A DNA stretch of 64,000 bases from Shewanella aestuarii (GCF_014647215.1 NZ_BMOT01000007.1:62001-126000), one strand, 5' to 3'. Shown: positions 19,746 through 28,715, counted from the stretch's first letter. Notes: generated by a model not told the origin, from the sequence alone. Program-made: numbers and translations.

Positions 19746-20442
19746 GAGAGCTCCTACTCCTAATGTTTCTCACCCAAATTTCATTGTGTGTGAGAAGTTG
19801 TGCCATTTAATTCGAACTGTCTATTTTGCTCGGTTATTGTCTTTACGCATAGTGACTATGGGTAAAGCCGAAGCGTAAAATTGTAAATAAATACGTTAAC
19901 TAGCTTGATTGATACCAAGTTGTTAATGGTTTTAGGTTGAATTATCGATTTGTCGGTAATTTCAGTAAAAAAGTGTCTAAAGAGTATAGTTAACTTAACA
20001 GTGTTATATTGCAGATTCATTAGTTAATTGAATCGACTACTCGGGTTTGTTGCTCTTCGCTCGTTAAATTTAGTTCGAGCGAAATGTTGCAATTCGAACC
20101 CTTAGTAGTATTTCATTTTTGAATTAATTTGTCTGTTATATGTTCTACTGACTTTTCATTTTAAAACAGGTGTTTGTTATCGTGTCACAGCAGCGCCATC
20201 AAGTGCATTATTTGAGTCTGTAAGTTTTCAGCCAAGGTGAGGTCAGGCTCACGCATCAATCAACAAGTTGTTCTACCTGAGTCAGGTTTTAAATTGATCT
20301 CCCCACGCGATTTTCTTGCGGTTAGAGAATATCAAAATTCACTCTAAAGTAAACTATACGGTGTAGTTTATGAGGGTTAGGTTGAAAAGTAAACTGTTCA
20401 GTGTAAAATAAGTTGGAATAAATTTTATCAATATACGAAGTG
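19746..20442. other. Long divergent intergenic region between efflux adaptor and TetR genes
   Basis: About 700 bp without a credible gene. It holds the adaptor leader, an 8-bp perfect hairpin (TTCGCTCG 20056-20063 / CGAGCGAA 20076-20083) of unknown role, and the TetR promoter with two operator-like sites near 20350-20410. A weak match to one operator arm (GTTAACTATAC, minus strand near 19985) might mark control of the pump. Confidence 0.5.
20350..20410. promoter_or_regulatory. tetR-type promoter with paired operators
   Basis: Site 1 (20350-20370) is a perfect dyad TAAACTA-7 bp-TAGTTTA. Site 2 (20390-20410) repeats much of it (TAAACT, GTGTA), exactly 40 bp on. Site 2 covers the spacer of a plausible promoter: -35 TTGAAA (20382-20387), 16 bp, -10 TAAAAT (20404-20409). 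This arrangement fits autorepression by the TetR-family product encoded just downstream. Confidence 0.65.
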
Positions 20443-21060
20443 ATGACGACTGAAATGAAAAGCCGTAGCCAGTTAAAACGACAAGCGATTATTGAAGCCG
20501 CCAAACGTATTTTTAAAGAGCTTGGTGTTGCAGCAAGTAGCATGGATAAACTGGCCGAGGAAGCGCAGGTTTCAAAGCGTACTGTGTATAATCATTTTGC
20601 GACTAAAGAAGCTTTGGTAATGCATTTAGTCAGTGAATTATGGCAAGAAGCCATGACTAAAAACCAAGGTCGTTATCAAGTAGGCGTCGCTTTAGAAGGG
20701 CAGTTTGCTGCCATAATCTTAACCGAAATTGAGTTTATTAATTCACAAGAACATATCGATTTAGCACGAGTCGCGATTGGTCACCTGTTTTATAACAGTG
20801 ATGAAATGACCCGAGAAATTGAAAAAATGAAACAGCAAGAAACGGCGCTGATCCGTTGGATAAAAGCGGCCGAGGCAGACCATAAGTTACAACTCGATGA
20901 TGCTAATTTTGCCAATGATCAATTGATGTCATTAATTAAAGGCCATTGCTTTTGGCCCCAGGTATTGGCCTGCAAACCTCTACTCACCGAGATTGAACGT
21001 CAACATTTGGCCATTGAAACAGCGAAAATGTTTTTAAGTCGATACCAGGTTGTCAGTTAG
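20443..21060 (+). CDS. TetR/AcrR-family transcriptional regulator
   Basis: A 205-aa repressor-type regulator. The N-terminal helix-turn-helix at about residues 10-55 reads AIIEAAKRIFKELG then MDKLAEEAQVSKRTVYNHF, matching the TetR signature. The C-terminal ligand-binding region is of the AcrR/AefR kind. ATG 20443 is used; a GTG directly before it is possible. It is divergent from an RND pump operon and has two operator-like repeats in its promoter, so it probably represses itself and the pump. The inducer is unknown. Confidence 0.9.
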   Translation: MTTEMKSRSQLKRQAIIEAAKRIFKELGVAASSMDKLAEEAQVSKRTVYNHFATKEALVMHLVSELWQEAMTKNQGRYQVGVALEGQFAAIILTEIEFINSQEHIDLARVAIGHLFYNSDEMTREIEKMKQQETALIRWIKAAEADHKLQLDDANFANDQLMSLIKGHCFWPQVLACKPLLTEIERQHLAIETAKMFLSRYQVVS

Positions 21061-21076
21061 CGTTAACCCATTCTCA

Positions 21077-21766
21077 TTAAAGATGATTATCGCCCACACC
21101 TAAAGAGATAATACGGCTAATTTCGGCTAAATTGAGTCCACTCTCCTGTTGCCAGGCATTAAATGCCGCTTGCGTTTGTTTCAAGCCTGTTTGTGAACTA
21201 AAGCCTGCATCAACCACTTTTTTAGCCTTTAAATATCCCTGCACATCATTCGACAGCAAAAACGTATCCTTACCAATCGAACGTAAAAAATAAGGTCCTG
21301 TATTACCGCCTAAACGGGCGCCTTTTTTTTTCAGCAATTGCCATAAACTAATAATGTCATCAGTTGGCCAGTTAGCGATAAGTTGTGCAAAGTTGCCGTG
21401 TTTTGCAGATAAGGCTTGCACCATATAGGCGTTATCAACTATGGCTTGGGTTTTCTTTTGGTGACGGATTAAGGTGGCGTCAGTTGCACGTTGCTGAATT
21501 TGCTCGGGTGACAGCATTAAGACTTTTTGTGGCTCAAAATCAAAGAACGCCTTTTCGTAAGCCGGCCATTTATTTTCGACTACACGCCATACAAATCCAC
21601 TTTGAAATACCCGCTTTGACATAGCAGATAATAACTGTGCATCGCTATATTGAGCTATTTCACCGCTGGGTAAAGTATCGGGTAATAACGCCTCAACATT
21701 TGCTAAACCACCTTTGCGCTCACATGCACGCGATAGAATATCGGCAAATTTTTCAAGCTTAGCCAC
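21077..21766 (-). CDS. DNA-3-methyladenine glycosylase I family
   Basis: A 229-aa base-excision repair glycosylase of the Tag-like helix-hairpin-helix superfamily that removes 3-methyladenine from alkylated DNA. Recognisable parts are QSGFVWRVVENKWPAYEKAFFDF (about residues 56-78), aligning with the Tag core, and LLKKKGARLGGNTGPYFLRSIGKD with its HhH-like turn. I place the start at GTG 21766 because AAAGGAG precedes it by 6 bp; the frame remains open to 21868, but that extension runs into the MITE-like repeat. It may differ from classical Tag in substrate range. It is convergent with the TetR gene, with 16 bp between stops. Confidence 0.8.
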   Translation of the reverse strand: MAKLEKFADILSRACERKGGLANVEALLPDTLPSGEIAQYSDAQLLSAMSKRVFQSGFVWRVVENKWPAYEKAFFDFEPQKVLMLSPEQIQQRATDATLIRHQKKTQAIVDNAYMVQALSAKHGNFAQLIANWPTDDIISLWQLLKKKGARLGGNTGPYFLRSIGKDTFLLSNDVQGYLKAKKVVDAGFSSQTGLKQTQAAFNAWQQESGLNLAEISRIISLGVGDNHL

Positions 21767-21859
21767 GTTATGCTCCTTTCTTTTAGCATTTATCCATTTG
21801 AGTAACATAAAAACAAAACAGCCATCTATACGATGGCTGTTTGGGTTTAGATTAGCTTT

Positions 21860-22139
21860 TATACCCAAACAACCTGAAGATGCTCGATTTCAGCAAGAAT
21901 TTACACGCGTTTAGGCAAGGCATTGATTGCGGGTAATGGTATTCCCTTTTCAAAAACAATAACGCAGCATAAACGCGTGTAAAACTTGCCCTCAGGGAGT
22001 TTCACCGTGTTCCCCTGATTTTTAAATCAAGAGCGTTGTTGCGCTAATTTATAAGGTACCTACATTACCACATTAACGCGCCTAGTATTGAAAACACGGT
22101 GAAGCTCTGAAACACATATCTTCAAGTTGTTTGGGTATA
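21860..22139. mobile_element. MITE-like element, copy 1 (280 bp)
   Basis: Bounded by 22-bp terminal inverted repeats TATACCCAAACAAC(C/T)TGAAGAT with one mismatch. Inside are two nested hairpins: TTTACACGCGTTTA facing TAAACGCGTGTAAA, and TTTCACCGTGTT facing AACACGGTGAA. There is no coding capacity. A second copy, inverted and about 98-99% identical by eye (four differences, one an indel), lies at 35406-35686. Such structure is typical of a non-autonomous element moved by a transposase elsewhere. No target duplication beyond TA is evident. It sits about 95 bp upstream of the glycosylase gene. Confidence 0.85.
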
Positions 22140-22302
22140 TAACAATAACTGTCAGCCGAATATTTATCACCGGTGCTAATTATTGGTCTGGATGCTGGAG
22201 GGTTTAGCTGCATGATTATTATCTCTGTCATGGCAGGATGTCTAATTCTGCAGTAACCCTGTGTTGATACATCAAAACGTTTTAGTGCTAAATACTTTTA
22301 GC

Positions 22303-22833
22303 TTAGCTATTGCGATCTTTTTTAAGCTGTAAAAATTGCTTCCACTTTACGACTTCTGGCGGCAGTTCAGGTATTTCACCCTGGTAACCAGCTTCAGAAA
22401 CTAAGGTTTCAATTGGCACTTGTTTGCGATTACACACAAAAACACCGCGCACATGGACGATGCAATGTAGGCCTCTTGCCGTGATAAAGCGTTGTTCAAT
22501 ATAAAAGTATTTTTCATCCCAACCGACTACTTTGGTTTCAATTTCAAACTTTTCGAAAGGCTTAATGTCACGGATATAAGTAAATTCGGAAGCATTGACA
22601 ATAGGCATCCATTTCATTTTCAGAAACTTGTTCATCAAACCCATGTCGGCGATCATATAAGTGCGTGCTAAATCCATAAACGCAGGGTAGCGCGAATTAG
22701 TGAGGTGCAAATTCACATCACAATCAAATGGCAAAGCACGATAGCTAATTCGGCTGGTATCTAAAAAGCCAATACCCGGACATTGGCGAATACGCCACAA
22801 AAATAACCACACTAATCTAAAATACAGATTCAT
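22303..22833 (-). CDS. Hotdog-fold acyl-CoA thioesterase family protein
   Basis: A 176-aa protein with an N-terminal hydrophobic stretch (about residues 4-15) and a 4HBT-like hotdog domain. LPFDCDVNLHLTNSRYPAFMDLAR (about residues 34-57) matches the family active-site region with the conserved Asp, Asn and Tyr. Relatives hydrolyse acyl-CoA or acyl-ACP thioesters; the substrate is unknown. ATG 22833 is chosen because AAGGAG lies 8 bp before it; the upstream GTG would abut the ribosome binding site. It is divergent from the FMN riboswitch-ribB unit. Confidence 0.8.
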   Translation of the reverse strand: MNLYFRLVWLFLWRIRQCPGIGFLDTSRISYRALPFDCDVNLHLTNSRYPAFMDLARTYMIADMGLMNKFLKMKWMPIVNASEFTYIRDIKPFEKFEIETKVVGWDEKYFYIEQRFITARGLHCIVHVRGVFVCNRKQVPIETLVSEAGYQGEIPELPPEVVKWKQFLQLKKDRNS

Positions 22834-22984
22834 TTTTACCACTCCTTTGTGAGCGCAACAGGCTAGCAGAGGTCATACCAGCTATCAAGCAGAGTTTATG
22901 TGATTTATACACACGTTTGTTGCACCACTTGATTGAACTTAGCTTGTTTGGGCTTTACTATAGCCGGGCTGAATTTCCAGCATG

Positions 22985-23176
22985 AATTCTCAGGGCGGGG
23001 CGAAATTCCCCACCGGCGGTAAGTTGTTATACTAATTTGATTTTAGTGATTGCTAACAACAAAGCCCGCGAGCGCTCGATTCGTCGAGGTCAGCAGATTT
23101 GGTGACTTAGTGCATTATTTGTAAAGTAATCACTGATATTCCAGAGCCGACGGTTACAGTCCGGATGAGAGAGAAT
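22985..23176 (+). promoter_or_regulatory. FMN riboswitch (RFN element)
   Basis: The leader of ribB contains the RFN hallmarks in order: CAGGGCGGGG, then CCCCACCGGCGGTAA, a variable stem (GCCCGCGAGCGCTCG), GGTCAGCAGATTTGGTG, and finally AGAGCCGACGGTTACAGTCC with GGATGAGAGAGAATA. It binds flavin mononucleotide and reduces ribB expression when FMN is plentiful. The expression platform follows directly. Confidence 0.97.
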
Positions 23177-23184
23177 AGCAACAT

Positions 23185-23219
23185 CACCAGCAGACATTTT
23201 CTGCTGGTGCGATTCTATT
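23185..23219 (+). terminator. Riboswitch expression-platform hairpin
   Basis: Perfect stem CACCAGCAG (23185-23193) / CTGCTGGTG (23201-23209) followed by a T-rich stretch (ATTCTATTT). It lies between the FMN aptamer and ribB and probably acts as the ligand-dependent terminator. Confidence 0.7.
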
Positions 23220-23273
23220 TGGTGTAAAACCCCTCTTCAAAGCCCTGATTCTGGTCAATTTTTAGGAGTAACC

Positions 23274-23930
23274 ATGAATCAGTTATCTTTACTTTCACCT
23301 TTTGGTGAGCCACTTATCCGTGTTGAAAAAGCCATTGAAGCGCTTAAACAAGGCAAGGGTATCTTATTACTTGATGATGAAGATCGTGAAAACGAAGGCG
23401 ATTTGATTTATTCTGTTGAGCATTTAACCGCAGCACAAATGGCATTAATGATCCGTGAATGCAGCGGCATTGTGTGTCTGTGTTTGACCGATGCACAAGC
23501 AAATAAGCTCGAGTTACCGCCTATGGTGGCAGACAACAATAGTGCCAATCAAACCGCGTTTACTGTGTCGATAGAAGCCAAGGTTGGCGTAACAACCGGT
23601 GTTTCAGCACAGGACAGAGTCACCACTGTCAAAACCGCAACGGCTGCCAATGCCAAAGCCAGTGATTTAGCAAGACCAGGTCACGTATTTCCACTTCGCG
23701 CTCGCGCTGGTGGAGTACTAACGCGTCGCGGCCATACTGAAGGTACGGTTGATTTAATGCAAATGGCCGGCTTAGGCGAGTCAGGGGTGTTGTGTGAAGT
23801 GACCAATGAAGACGGCACTATGGCGAAAACGCCCGAAATTGTCGCCTTTGCGTTAAAGTATAATATGCCAGTATTAACCATTGAAGACATGGTGATATAT
23901 CGCCAGCATCATGCGTTGAAATTAGCTTAA
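23274..23930 (+). CDS. ribB: 3,4-dihydroxy-2-butanone 4-phosphate synthase
   Basis: RibB converts ribulose 5-phosphate to 3,4-dihydroxy-2-butanone 4-phosphate plus formate, the four-carbon donor for riboflavin. The 218-aa stand-alone enzyme has the acidic metal-binding loop [11 protein letters not shown] (about residues 34-44), the GVSAQDR motif, [10 protein letters not shown] and RRGHTEG (about residues 151-157). There is no fused RibA domain, as in enteric RibB. TTTTTAGGAG is the ribosome binding site. An FMN riboswitch upstream controls it, and a strong terminator follows, so it is a single-gene unit away from other rib genes. Confidence 0.97.
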   Translation: MNQLSLLSPFGEPLIRVEKAIEALKQGKGILLLDDEDRENEGDLIYSVEHLTAAQMALMIRECSGIVCLCLTDAQANKLELPPMVADNNSANQTAFTVSIEAKVGVTTGVSAQDRVTTVKTATAANAKASDLARPGHVFPLRARAGGVLTRRGHTEGTVDLMQMAGLGESGVLCEVTNEDGTMAKTPEIVAFALKYNMPVLTIEDMVIYRQHHALKLA

Positions 23931-23972
23931 AGCGTGGTGATGGATTTGCAATGCACTTACATTGCAATGTGT

Positions 23973-24016
23973 AAAATGAAAGCCTAAAACAGAGTCCTGT
24001 TTTAGGCTTTCATTTT
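23973..24016. terminator. Bidirectional terminator, ribB / PilZ gene
   Basis: A perfect 20-bp inverted repeat, 23973-23992 with 23997-24016, with a 4-nt loop AGTC. The A and T ends let it work in both directions between ribB and the convergent PilZ gene. Confidence 0.9.
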
Positions 24017-24056
24017 TGCAAAGATATTTAGCAAGATATTGTTTAGTTATTTAAAA

Positions 24057-24719
24057 TTACAAATCAATGAATAATTGATTGAGTAGTTTTTTAATTTGCT
24101 CGTCATCTTCTTCAAATTGTACACCTACGTTGACCTTGCCATGTTCAAAACGGCTATTACAAACTTTTGCCGGAATCGTCATTTCGACATCGTTGGGGGT
24201 GCGGATCACGACAAAAATATTTTTTTGATTCACTTTAATATTGGCGTTGTCACTTTTAAAAACAAAGCCACAGCCCTTGGCGGAAATATCTGAAATTATT
24301 CCCTTGAGTTGCGCGGCTTTTTTTCCTTCGCGTTCTTCCTTTGCTTGAATGATCGCAGGTAAATGAGTAGTAAATCTTTGATGTGTACGTAATTGCCGGT
24401 TTTCAATTCTTTCAGGGTAAGTTAAAAAAATAAACTTTTCAGGCAGTTTAGTGACATTTCTAATGGTCGATTTAAAGGCGTAACATTCACCTTGTTGACC
24501 TTCCAGTAGGTAACGCACCACAACGACATTGCCTTCAACAAGTACATCGTTGTAATTGCTCATATTCTGCGGCGCTGGGTGTTTTAAGATAATGTATTGC
24601 CCTAAATCATACCCAACCAATATGGCTTTGATGCGTAATTTAACGGGATGATCTATCTGTAAGTCCACCGTCTTACCGGGTGTTAACTCAAAGAAAATCT
24701 TTTTAACATGGCTGCTCAA
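24057..24719 (-). CDS. YcgR-like c-di-GMP-binding PilZ protein
   Basis: A 220-aa cytoplasmic protein. Residues about 10-105 form a YcgR-type N-terminal beta domain (PGKTVDLQI). A PilZ domain spans about 110-220 with the c-di-GMP-binding arginines in RQLRTHQRF and the second motif DISAKGCGF (D/NxSxxG). Proteins of this form bind c-di-GMP and adjust flagellar motility or surface functions; the partner here is unknown. It is a single leftward gene. Other c-di-GMP enzymes are scattered through the window, but none is in the same operon. Confidence 0.85.
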   Translation of the reverse strand: MSSHVKKIFFELTPGKTVDLQIDHPVKLRIKAILVGYDLGQYIILKHPAPQNMSNYNDVLVEGNVVVVRYLLEGQQGECYAFKSTIRNVTKLPEKFIFLTYPERIENRQLRTHQRFTTHLPAIIQAKEEREGKKAAQLKGIISDISAKGCGFVFKSDNANIKVNQKNIFVVIRTPNDVEMTIPAKVCNSRFEHGKVNVGVQFEEDDEQIKKLLNQLFIDL

Positions 24720-24938
24720 CGTGTAGACCTATTGTTATTATTTATTCACTATTGAGGTTCAAATGTAGGGTGAGTGAGCGTGTAAGGCAACTGTTTTGCT
24801 TAAATTTTGCGAAAATTTTCTCAATGTTTAAAATGGCAGAGGTTGCTAGCTGTGATTGTTAACTGTGTAATTGGGACATTAGGGTGACAGATAGCAGGTT
24901 ACTGTTTTGGGAAAGTATTTTTGGGCTTAAAGAATAAT

Positions 24939-24960
24939 AAAGGCGCTAAATAGCGCCTTT
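24939..24960. terminator. Terminator after prlC
   Basis: Perfect 10-bp stem AAAGGCGCTA / TAGCGCCTTT with a 2-nt loop. On the minus strand it is followed by ATTATTC. It lies 32 bp past the oligopeptidase stop. Confidence 0.75.
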
Positions 24961-24991
24961 GAGTAACAGCATTATATTAACGTTAGAGAAA

Positions 24992-27031
24992 TTAAGCCGC
25001 GATTCCGCTGTGACGTAATAATGCATCAGTGTTTGGCTCGCGCCCCATAAAGCGCTTAAATAGTGTCATCGGCTCTTCACTGCCGCCCATTTCTAAGATG
25101 TTATTTAAGAAGCTTTGTCCCGTTTCGGGATTGAAAATCCCTTCCTCTTCAAAGCGTGAAAAGGCATCGGCAGATAATACTTCAGCCCATTTATAACTGT
25201 AATAACCCGCCGCATACCCACCCGCAAAGATGTGGGCAAATCCGTGTTGGAAACGGTTGAAGCTAGGCGGTGTTAATACGGCAATTTGGCTGCGTACTTC
25301 ATCAAGAATTCCCTGAATATTAACCCCTTTTGCTGGGTCAAATTCATGGTGCATTCTGAAGTCGAATAATGAAAATTCCAACTGGCGCAACATCATCATG
25401 CCTGATTGGAAATTCTTTGCGGCAAGCATTTTATCAAGCAATGCTTTGGGTAAAGGTTCACCTGTTTCAAAATGGCCTGAAATTTCAGCTAAGGCTTCTT
25501 CTTGCCAACACCAGTTTTCTAAAAACTGACTTGGTAACTCAACGGCATCCCAAGGCACACCATTAATGCCCGATACACCGCCAACATCTACCTTGGTTAG
25601 CATGTGATGAATACCATGGCCAAATTCATGGAATAAGGTCACTACTTCATCATGGGTAAATAATGCCGGTTTGCCATTTACTGGGCCATTAAAATTACAG
25701 GTTAAATACGCAACCGGCTTTTGCAAGCCTGTCGACGTAATGCGTCGGCCACGGCAATCATCCATCCACGCGCCGCCACGTTTGCCTGTACGGGCATACA
25801 AATCTAGATAAAAGCTACCTCTGTGGGTGTTTTCGGCATCAAAAATATGGAAGAAACGCACATCTTTGTGCCATGAATCAAATTCTTTCTCTTCTTTAAT
25901 CGTTAAGCCAAATAGTTTGTTAACGGTAAAGAATAAACCCGATAGCGCTTTGTTTTCAGGGAAATAAGGCCGTAATAATTCTTGAGACACTTCATATTTA
26001 TGTTGTTGTAGTTTTTCGGCGTAAAAACTTAAATCCCACGAGGCCATTTCAGTGACATGGTAATGTTCTTTGGCAAAGGCGCGCAGTTCAGCGAGTTCAT
26101 TGGCGGCTTGATGTTTTGAGCGTTCACCCAGTTCGTTTAAAAAGCCAAGCACTTGTTCTGGCGTTTCGGCCATTTTGGTTGCCAATGACTCATGGGCATA
26201 ACTGTCAAAACCTAATAGGTTGGCAATTTCATGGCGTAAAACGACAATTTCATTCATGTTGTCTGTGTTATCAAATTCACCCGCATTCGGGCCTTGATCC
26301 GATGCGCGAGTCACAAAAGCGCGATAACACTCTTCACGTAGCGAGCGATTTTCACTGTAAGTCATTACAGGTAAATATGATGGGAAGTCTAAGGTAAATA
26401 ACCAACCTGTTTGCTCGTTTGCTTCTGCCATCGCTTTAGCGGCGCCAAGTGCGGATTCCGGTAAGCCGGCAAGTTCTGCTTCGTCAGTAATCAGTTTGGT
26501 CCATGCTTGAGTTGCATCTAGCAATTGGTTCGAAAAGTTACTGGTCAGTTCTGAAAGGCGTTTAACTATTTCACCATAACGTACTTTATCGGCATCACAT
26601 AAGCCAATACCTGATAATTCAAAGTCACGTAGGCTGTGTTCAATAACGGTTTTTTGAGCTTGAGTCAGTTGCGCGAAATTGGCGGATTGATGAATCGATT
26701 TATAGGCTTGATAAAGTCCCTGGTGTTGGCCAACGTATGTGCCGTAATCAGATAACAGCGGTAAACAATCATCATGGGCTTCACGAAGTTCATCACTGCT
26801 GATGACTGAATTCATGTGTGATACTGGCGACCATACTTTGCTGAGTTCATCATCAACGTCTTCAAGCGGGGCAATCAAATTATCCCAAGTGTAAACACTA
26901 TTCTTAGCAAGGAGATCGTCAATACAGCTACGACAGTTTTCAATGGCTTGTTCCACTGCTGGCTTAATATGTTCTGGCTTGATTTGTGAAAAAAGCGGTA
27001 GTTCTGCACCACTTTGCAATGGATTGCTCAT
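24992..27031 (-). CDS. prlC: Oligopeptidase A
   Basis: An M3-family zinc metallopeptidase of the cytoplasm that degrades short peptides, including cleaved signal peptides. The 679-aa protein has the HEFGH zinc-binding site (near residue 470) with the downstream Glu ligand in the WDAVELPSQFLENW region. Length and the C-terminal FAHIFAGGYAAGYYSYKWAEVLSAD motif are typical of PrlC. It is a single gene with its own terminator. An rsmJ homologue, often beside prlC in enterics, is instead 30 kb away at 55.5 kb. Confidence 0.96.
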   Translation of the reverse strand: MSNPLQSGAELPLFSQIKPEHIKPAVEQAIENCRSCIDDLLAKNSVYTWDNLIAPLEDVDDELSKVWSPVSHMNSVISSDELREAHDDCLPLLSDYGTYVGQHQGLYQAYKSIHQSANFAQLTQAQKTVIEHSLRDFELSGIGLCDADKVRYGEIVKRLSELTSNFSNQLLDATQAWTKLITDEAELAGLPESALGAAKAMAEANEQTGWLFTLDFPSYLPVMTYSENRSLREECYRAFVTRASDQGPNAGEFDNTDNMNEIVVLRHEIANLLGFDSYAHESLATKMAETPEQVLGFLNELGERSKHQAANELAELRAFAKEHYHVTEMASWDLSFYAEKLQQHKYEVSQELLRPYFPENKALSGLFFTVNKLFGLTIKEEKEFDSWHKDVRFFHIFDAENTHRGSFYLDLYARTGKRGGAWMDDCRGRRITSTGLQKPVAYLTCNFNGPVNGKPALFTHDEVVTLFHEFGHGIHHMLTKVDVGGVSGINGVPWDAVELPSQFLENWCWQEEALAEISGHFETGEPLPKALLDKMLAAKNFQSGMMMLRQLEFSLFDFRMHHEFDPAKGVNIQGILDEVRSQIAVLTPPSFNRFQHGFAHIFAGGYAAGYYSYKWAEVLSADAFSRFEEEGIFNPETGQSFLNNILEMGGSEEPMTLFKRFMGREPNTDALLRHSGIAA

Positions 27032-27238
27032 GTTGTGTCCTCGAAGAATAAGCGTATGAGTACTTTATGAGGGCATGATGGCTTAAAATCAAGTCAAGAT
27101 GGATTATCCCTCGGTCATCAATAGATAAATAGGTTGGGTTGTGAGTTGCCTAACTTAAAAATTGTCGCAAGAAAGTGATGCTGATCTCGATTTTAATTTA
27201 CACGCTATTTACACTTCGAATATTGACAATTAGATCGC

Positions 27239-27259
27239 AAATGCAACTCGTTATCATTT
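27239..27259. promoter_or_regulatory. Weak Fur-like site
   Basis: AATGATAACGAGTTGCATT on the minus strand resembles the Fur box at about 12 of 19 core positions. It lies about 70-90 bp upstream of an outer membrane protein gene. Much weaker than the ryhB box; offered only as a candidate. Confidence 0.25.
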
Positions 27260-27328
27260 CTCTTTGCTATTTTGTTGGTTAATATAGCTAAAAATTGTCA
27301 ATCGCTCTTAACCGATAGAGTTATCACT

Positions 27329-28093
27329 ATGATCAAACCCGCTTTTTTATCAGCAAGTTTACCTAAATCTCTTGTTACTTTGATTGTGTGGGGTGCCATG
27401 CTGTCTGTCAGTGGCGGGATAACAGCAAATGCACAAGCTCTGACTGAGGCCGAGTTTGCATTCGACCTCGCATGGGATAGCCAATATATTTCCGAAGGGC
27501 GGGATAATTTAGACAAGGGCGGTATTGCTTGGGGAGTTGCCAGTATTACAGATGGTGATTTAGTCACTTTTGTGGCTTTAGGTCGCGGCGACCAAACGCA
27601 TTATATCGAGTGGAATTTTGGACTCGAATACACATTGCATTTAAGCGATCACTTTGATGCAACCATAGGTTATCAGCGTTTGGAGTTTTATGGCGAAGAG
27701 CGCGACTCAGATAATGAAGTGTTCGGCTCATTAACCTACACTGGAGTTGACTGGCTAATACCTGCTATTAATTATACCTATTCAACAGAAGCTGGCGGCT
27801 ACTTTGTTGAAGTGAGTTTGCATAGCCCATGGGATATAACAGAGACATTATCTATCACACCCTATGTGCTACAGGGGTTTGACTTTCAATATGTGACTGA
27901 AGATTATGATGGCGCCAACCATATACAACTCGGTATTGAAGCTGCTTATACCATATCCAATCACATCGCACTAAGTGGGCACCTGAGTGTCACCCAGGCC
28001 ATGGGCGATATTAAACGCGAGGCTTCGGATAACCACATTTCGAGTCATTTAAATGAAGCTTACGCTGGAGTGCATTTGAACTGGGTATTCTAA
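27329..28093 (+). CDS. Outer membrane beta-barrel protein, Gcw_chp/TorF-like
   Basis: A 254-aa secreted protein. The signal peptide (about residues 1-36) ends ANAQALTEAE, followed by alternating strands such as FAFDLAWDSQYISEGRDN, a stretch like those in the Gcw_chp proteobacterial family, and ends LNWVF with a terminal Phe as in outer membrane barrels. ATG 27329 gives a normal signal peptide; the longer frame from 27272 does not. Function unknown: small barrels of this type may be porins or accessory channels. It appears to be monocistronic, with a possible weak hairpin near 28138-28167. Confidence 0.65.
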   Translation: MIKPAFLSASLPKSLVTLIVWGAMLSVSGGITANAQALTEAEFAFDLAWDSQYISEGRDNLDKGGIAWGVASITDGDLVTFVALGRGDQTHYIEWNFGLEYTLHLSDHFDATIGYQRLEFYGEERDSDNEVFGSLTYTGVDWLIPAINYTYSTEAGGYFVEVSLHSPWDITETLSITPYVLQGFDFQYVTEDYDGANHIQLGIEAAYTISNHIALSGHLSVTQAMGDIKREASDNHISSHLNEAYAGVHLNWVF

Positions 28094-28193
28094 ATGCTTG
28101 AACCTGCTTTGTGTCTGATAAAAATTAGACTACACTTTAAGGCGCGACAGGATGGTTGCGCTTTTTTATTGTTTACACTTGCAAGGATGCATT

Positions 28194-28715
28194 ATGAAAC
28201 CTATTCAACAGATTTTACCCACTCTATTTCTTATTGCTTGTATCAGTATTCAACATAGTACTATTGCTAGTGATAAATTGAGTGCGATTACTCCTCAAAC
28301 ATCATCAACACTTAACACCTTAAGTAATGAGAATATTGCCCAGCTTGGCAGTGATGGTGTTTTTGATAGTGAAGGCCAGCCTGTCACGATTAACCCGCCT
28401 TCATTAGCATTAGAGTATCATGCAGATGAAGCCTTAGTTGATCGAGCATGGGGCTCAAAAGGCAAAGTTAGTCAGCCCTATAAATCAAAAGCAAAAGTCT
28501 CAGCCCTTAAAGCCCCTAAAGTGGCGAATGACCCCAGCTGTCGCTGGTTAGATAACCGTATTAGTTATTTGCAACGTAAACTAAGACCAGGTGCGCAAAA
28601 TCAACAGCATTTTGAGAATGAAATGAACGTCAGATTAGATGAGTGGAAGTGCTTGAAATGTGAGACTAAGGGACCGTCCGAAGGCGATCATTCTCTGTGC
28701 CAATATAAGCGCTAG
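28194..28715 (+). CDS. Hypothetical secreted protein
   Basis: I do not recognise a family. The 173-aa product has a signal peptide (about residues 1-26, IQHSTIASDK), a low-complexity middle, a basic Lys/Ala-rich stretch (about 95-125), and a C-terminal region with four cysteines (SCRWLDNR, WKCLKCETK, SLCQYKR) that could form disulfides or bind metal. ATG 28194 follows AAGGA. It lies between an outer membrane protein gene and gor and is probably periplasmic. Confidence is that the gene is real. Confidence 0.6.
   Translation: MKPIQQILPTLFLIACISIQHSTIASDKLSAITPQTSSTLNTLSNENIAQLGSDGVFDSEGQPVTINPPSLALEYHADEALVDRAWGSKGKVSQPYKSKAKVSALKAPKVANDPSCRWLDNRISYLQRKLRPGAQNQQHFENEMNVRLDEWKCLKCETKGPSEGDHSLCQYKR

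Noticed and set aside
15420..20442. Complete tripartite efflux operon
   Set aside because: No outer membrane channel gene is present between the adaptor, pump and neighbours, so only two components are encoded here.
21767..21868. N-terminal extension of the DNA glycosylase
   Set aside because: The extension is translated from spacer and MITE end; the GTG at 21766 has a strong ribosome binding site.
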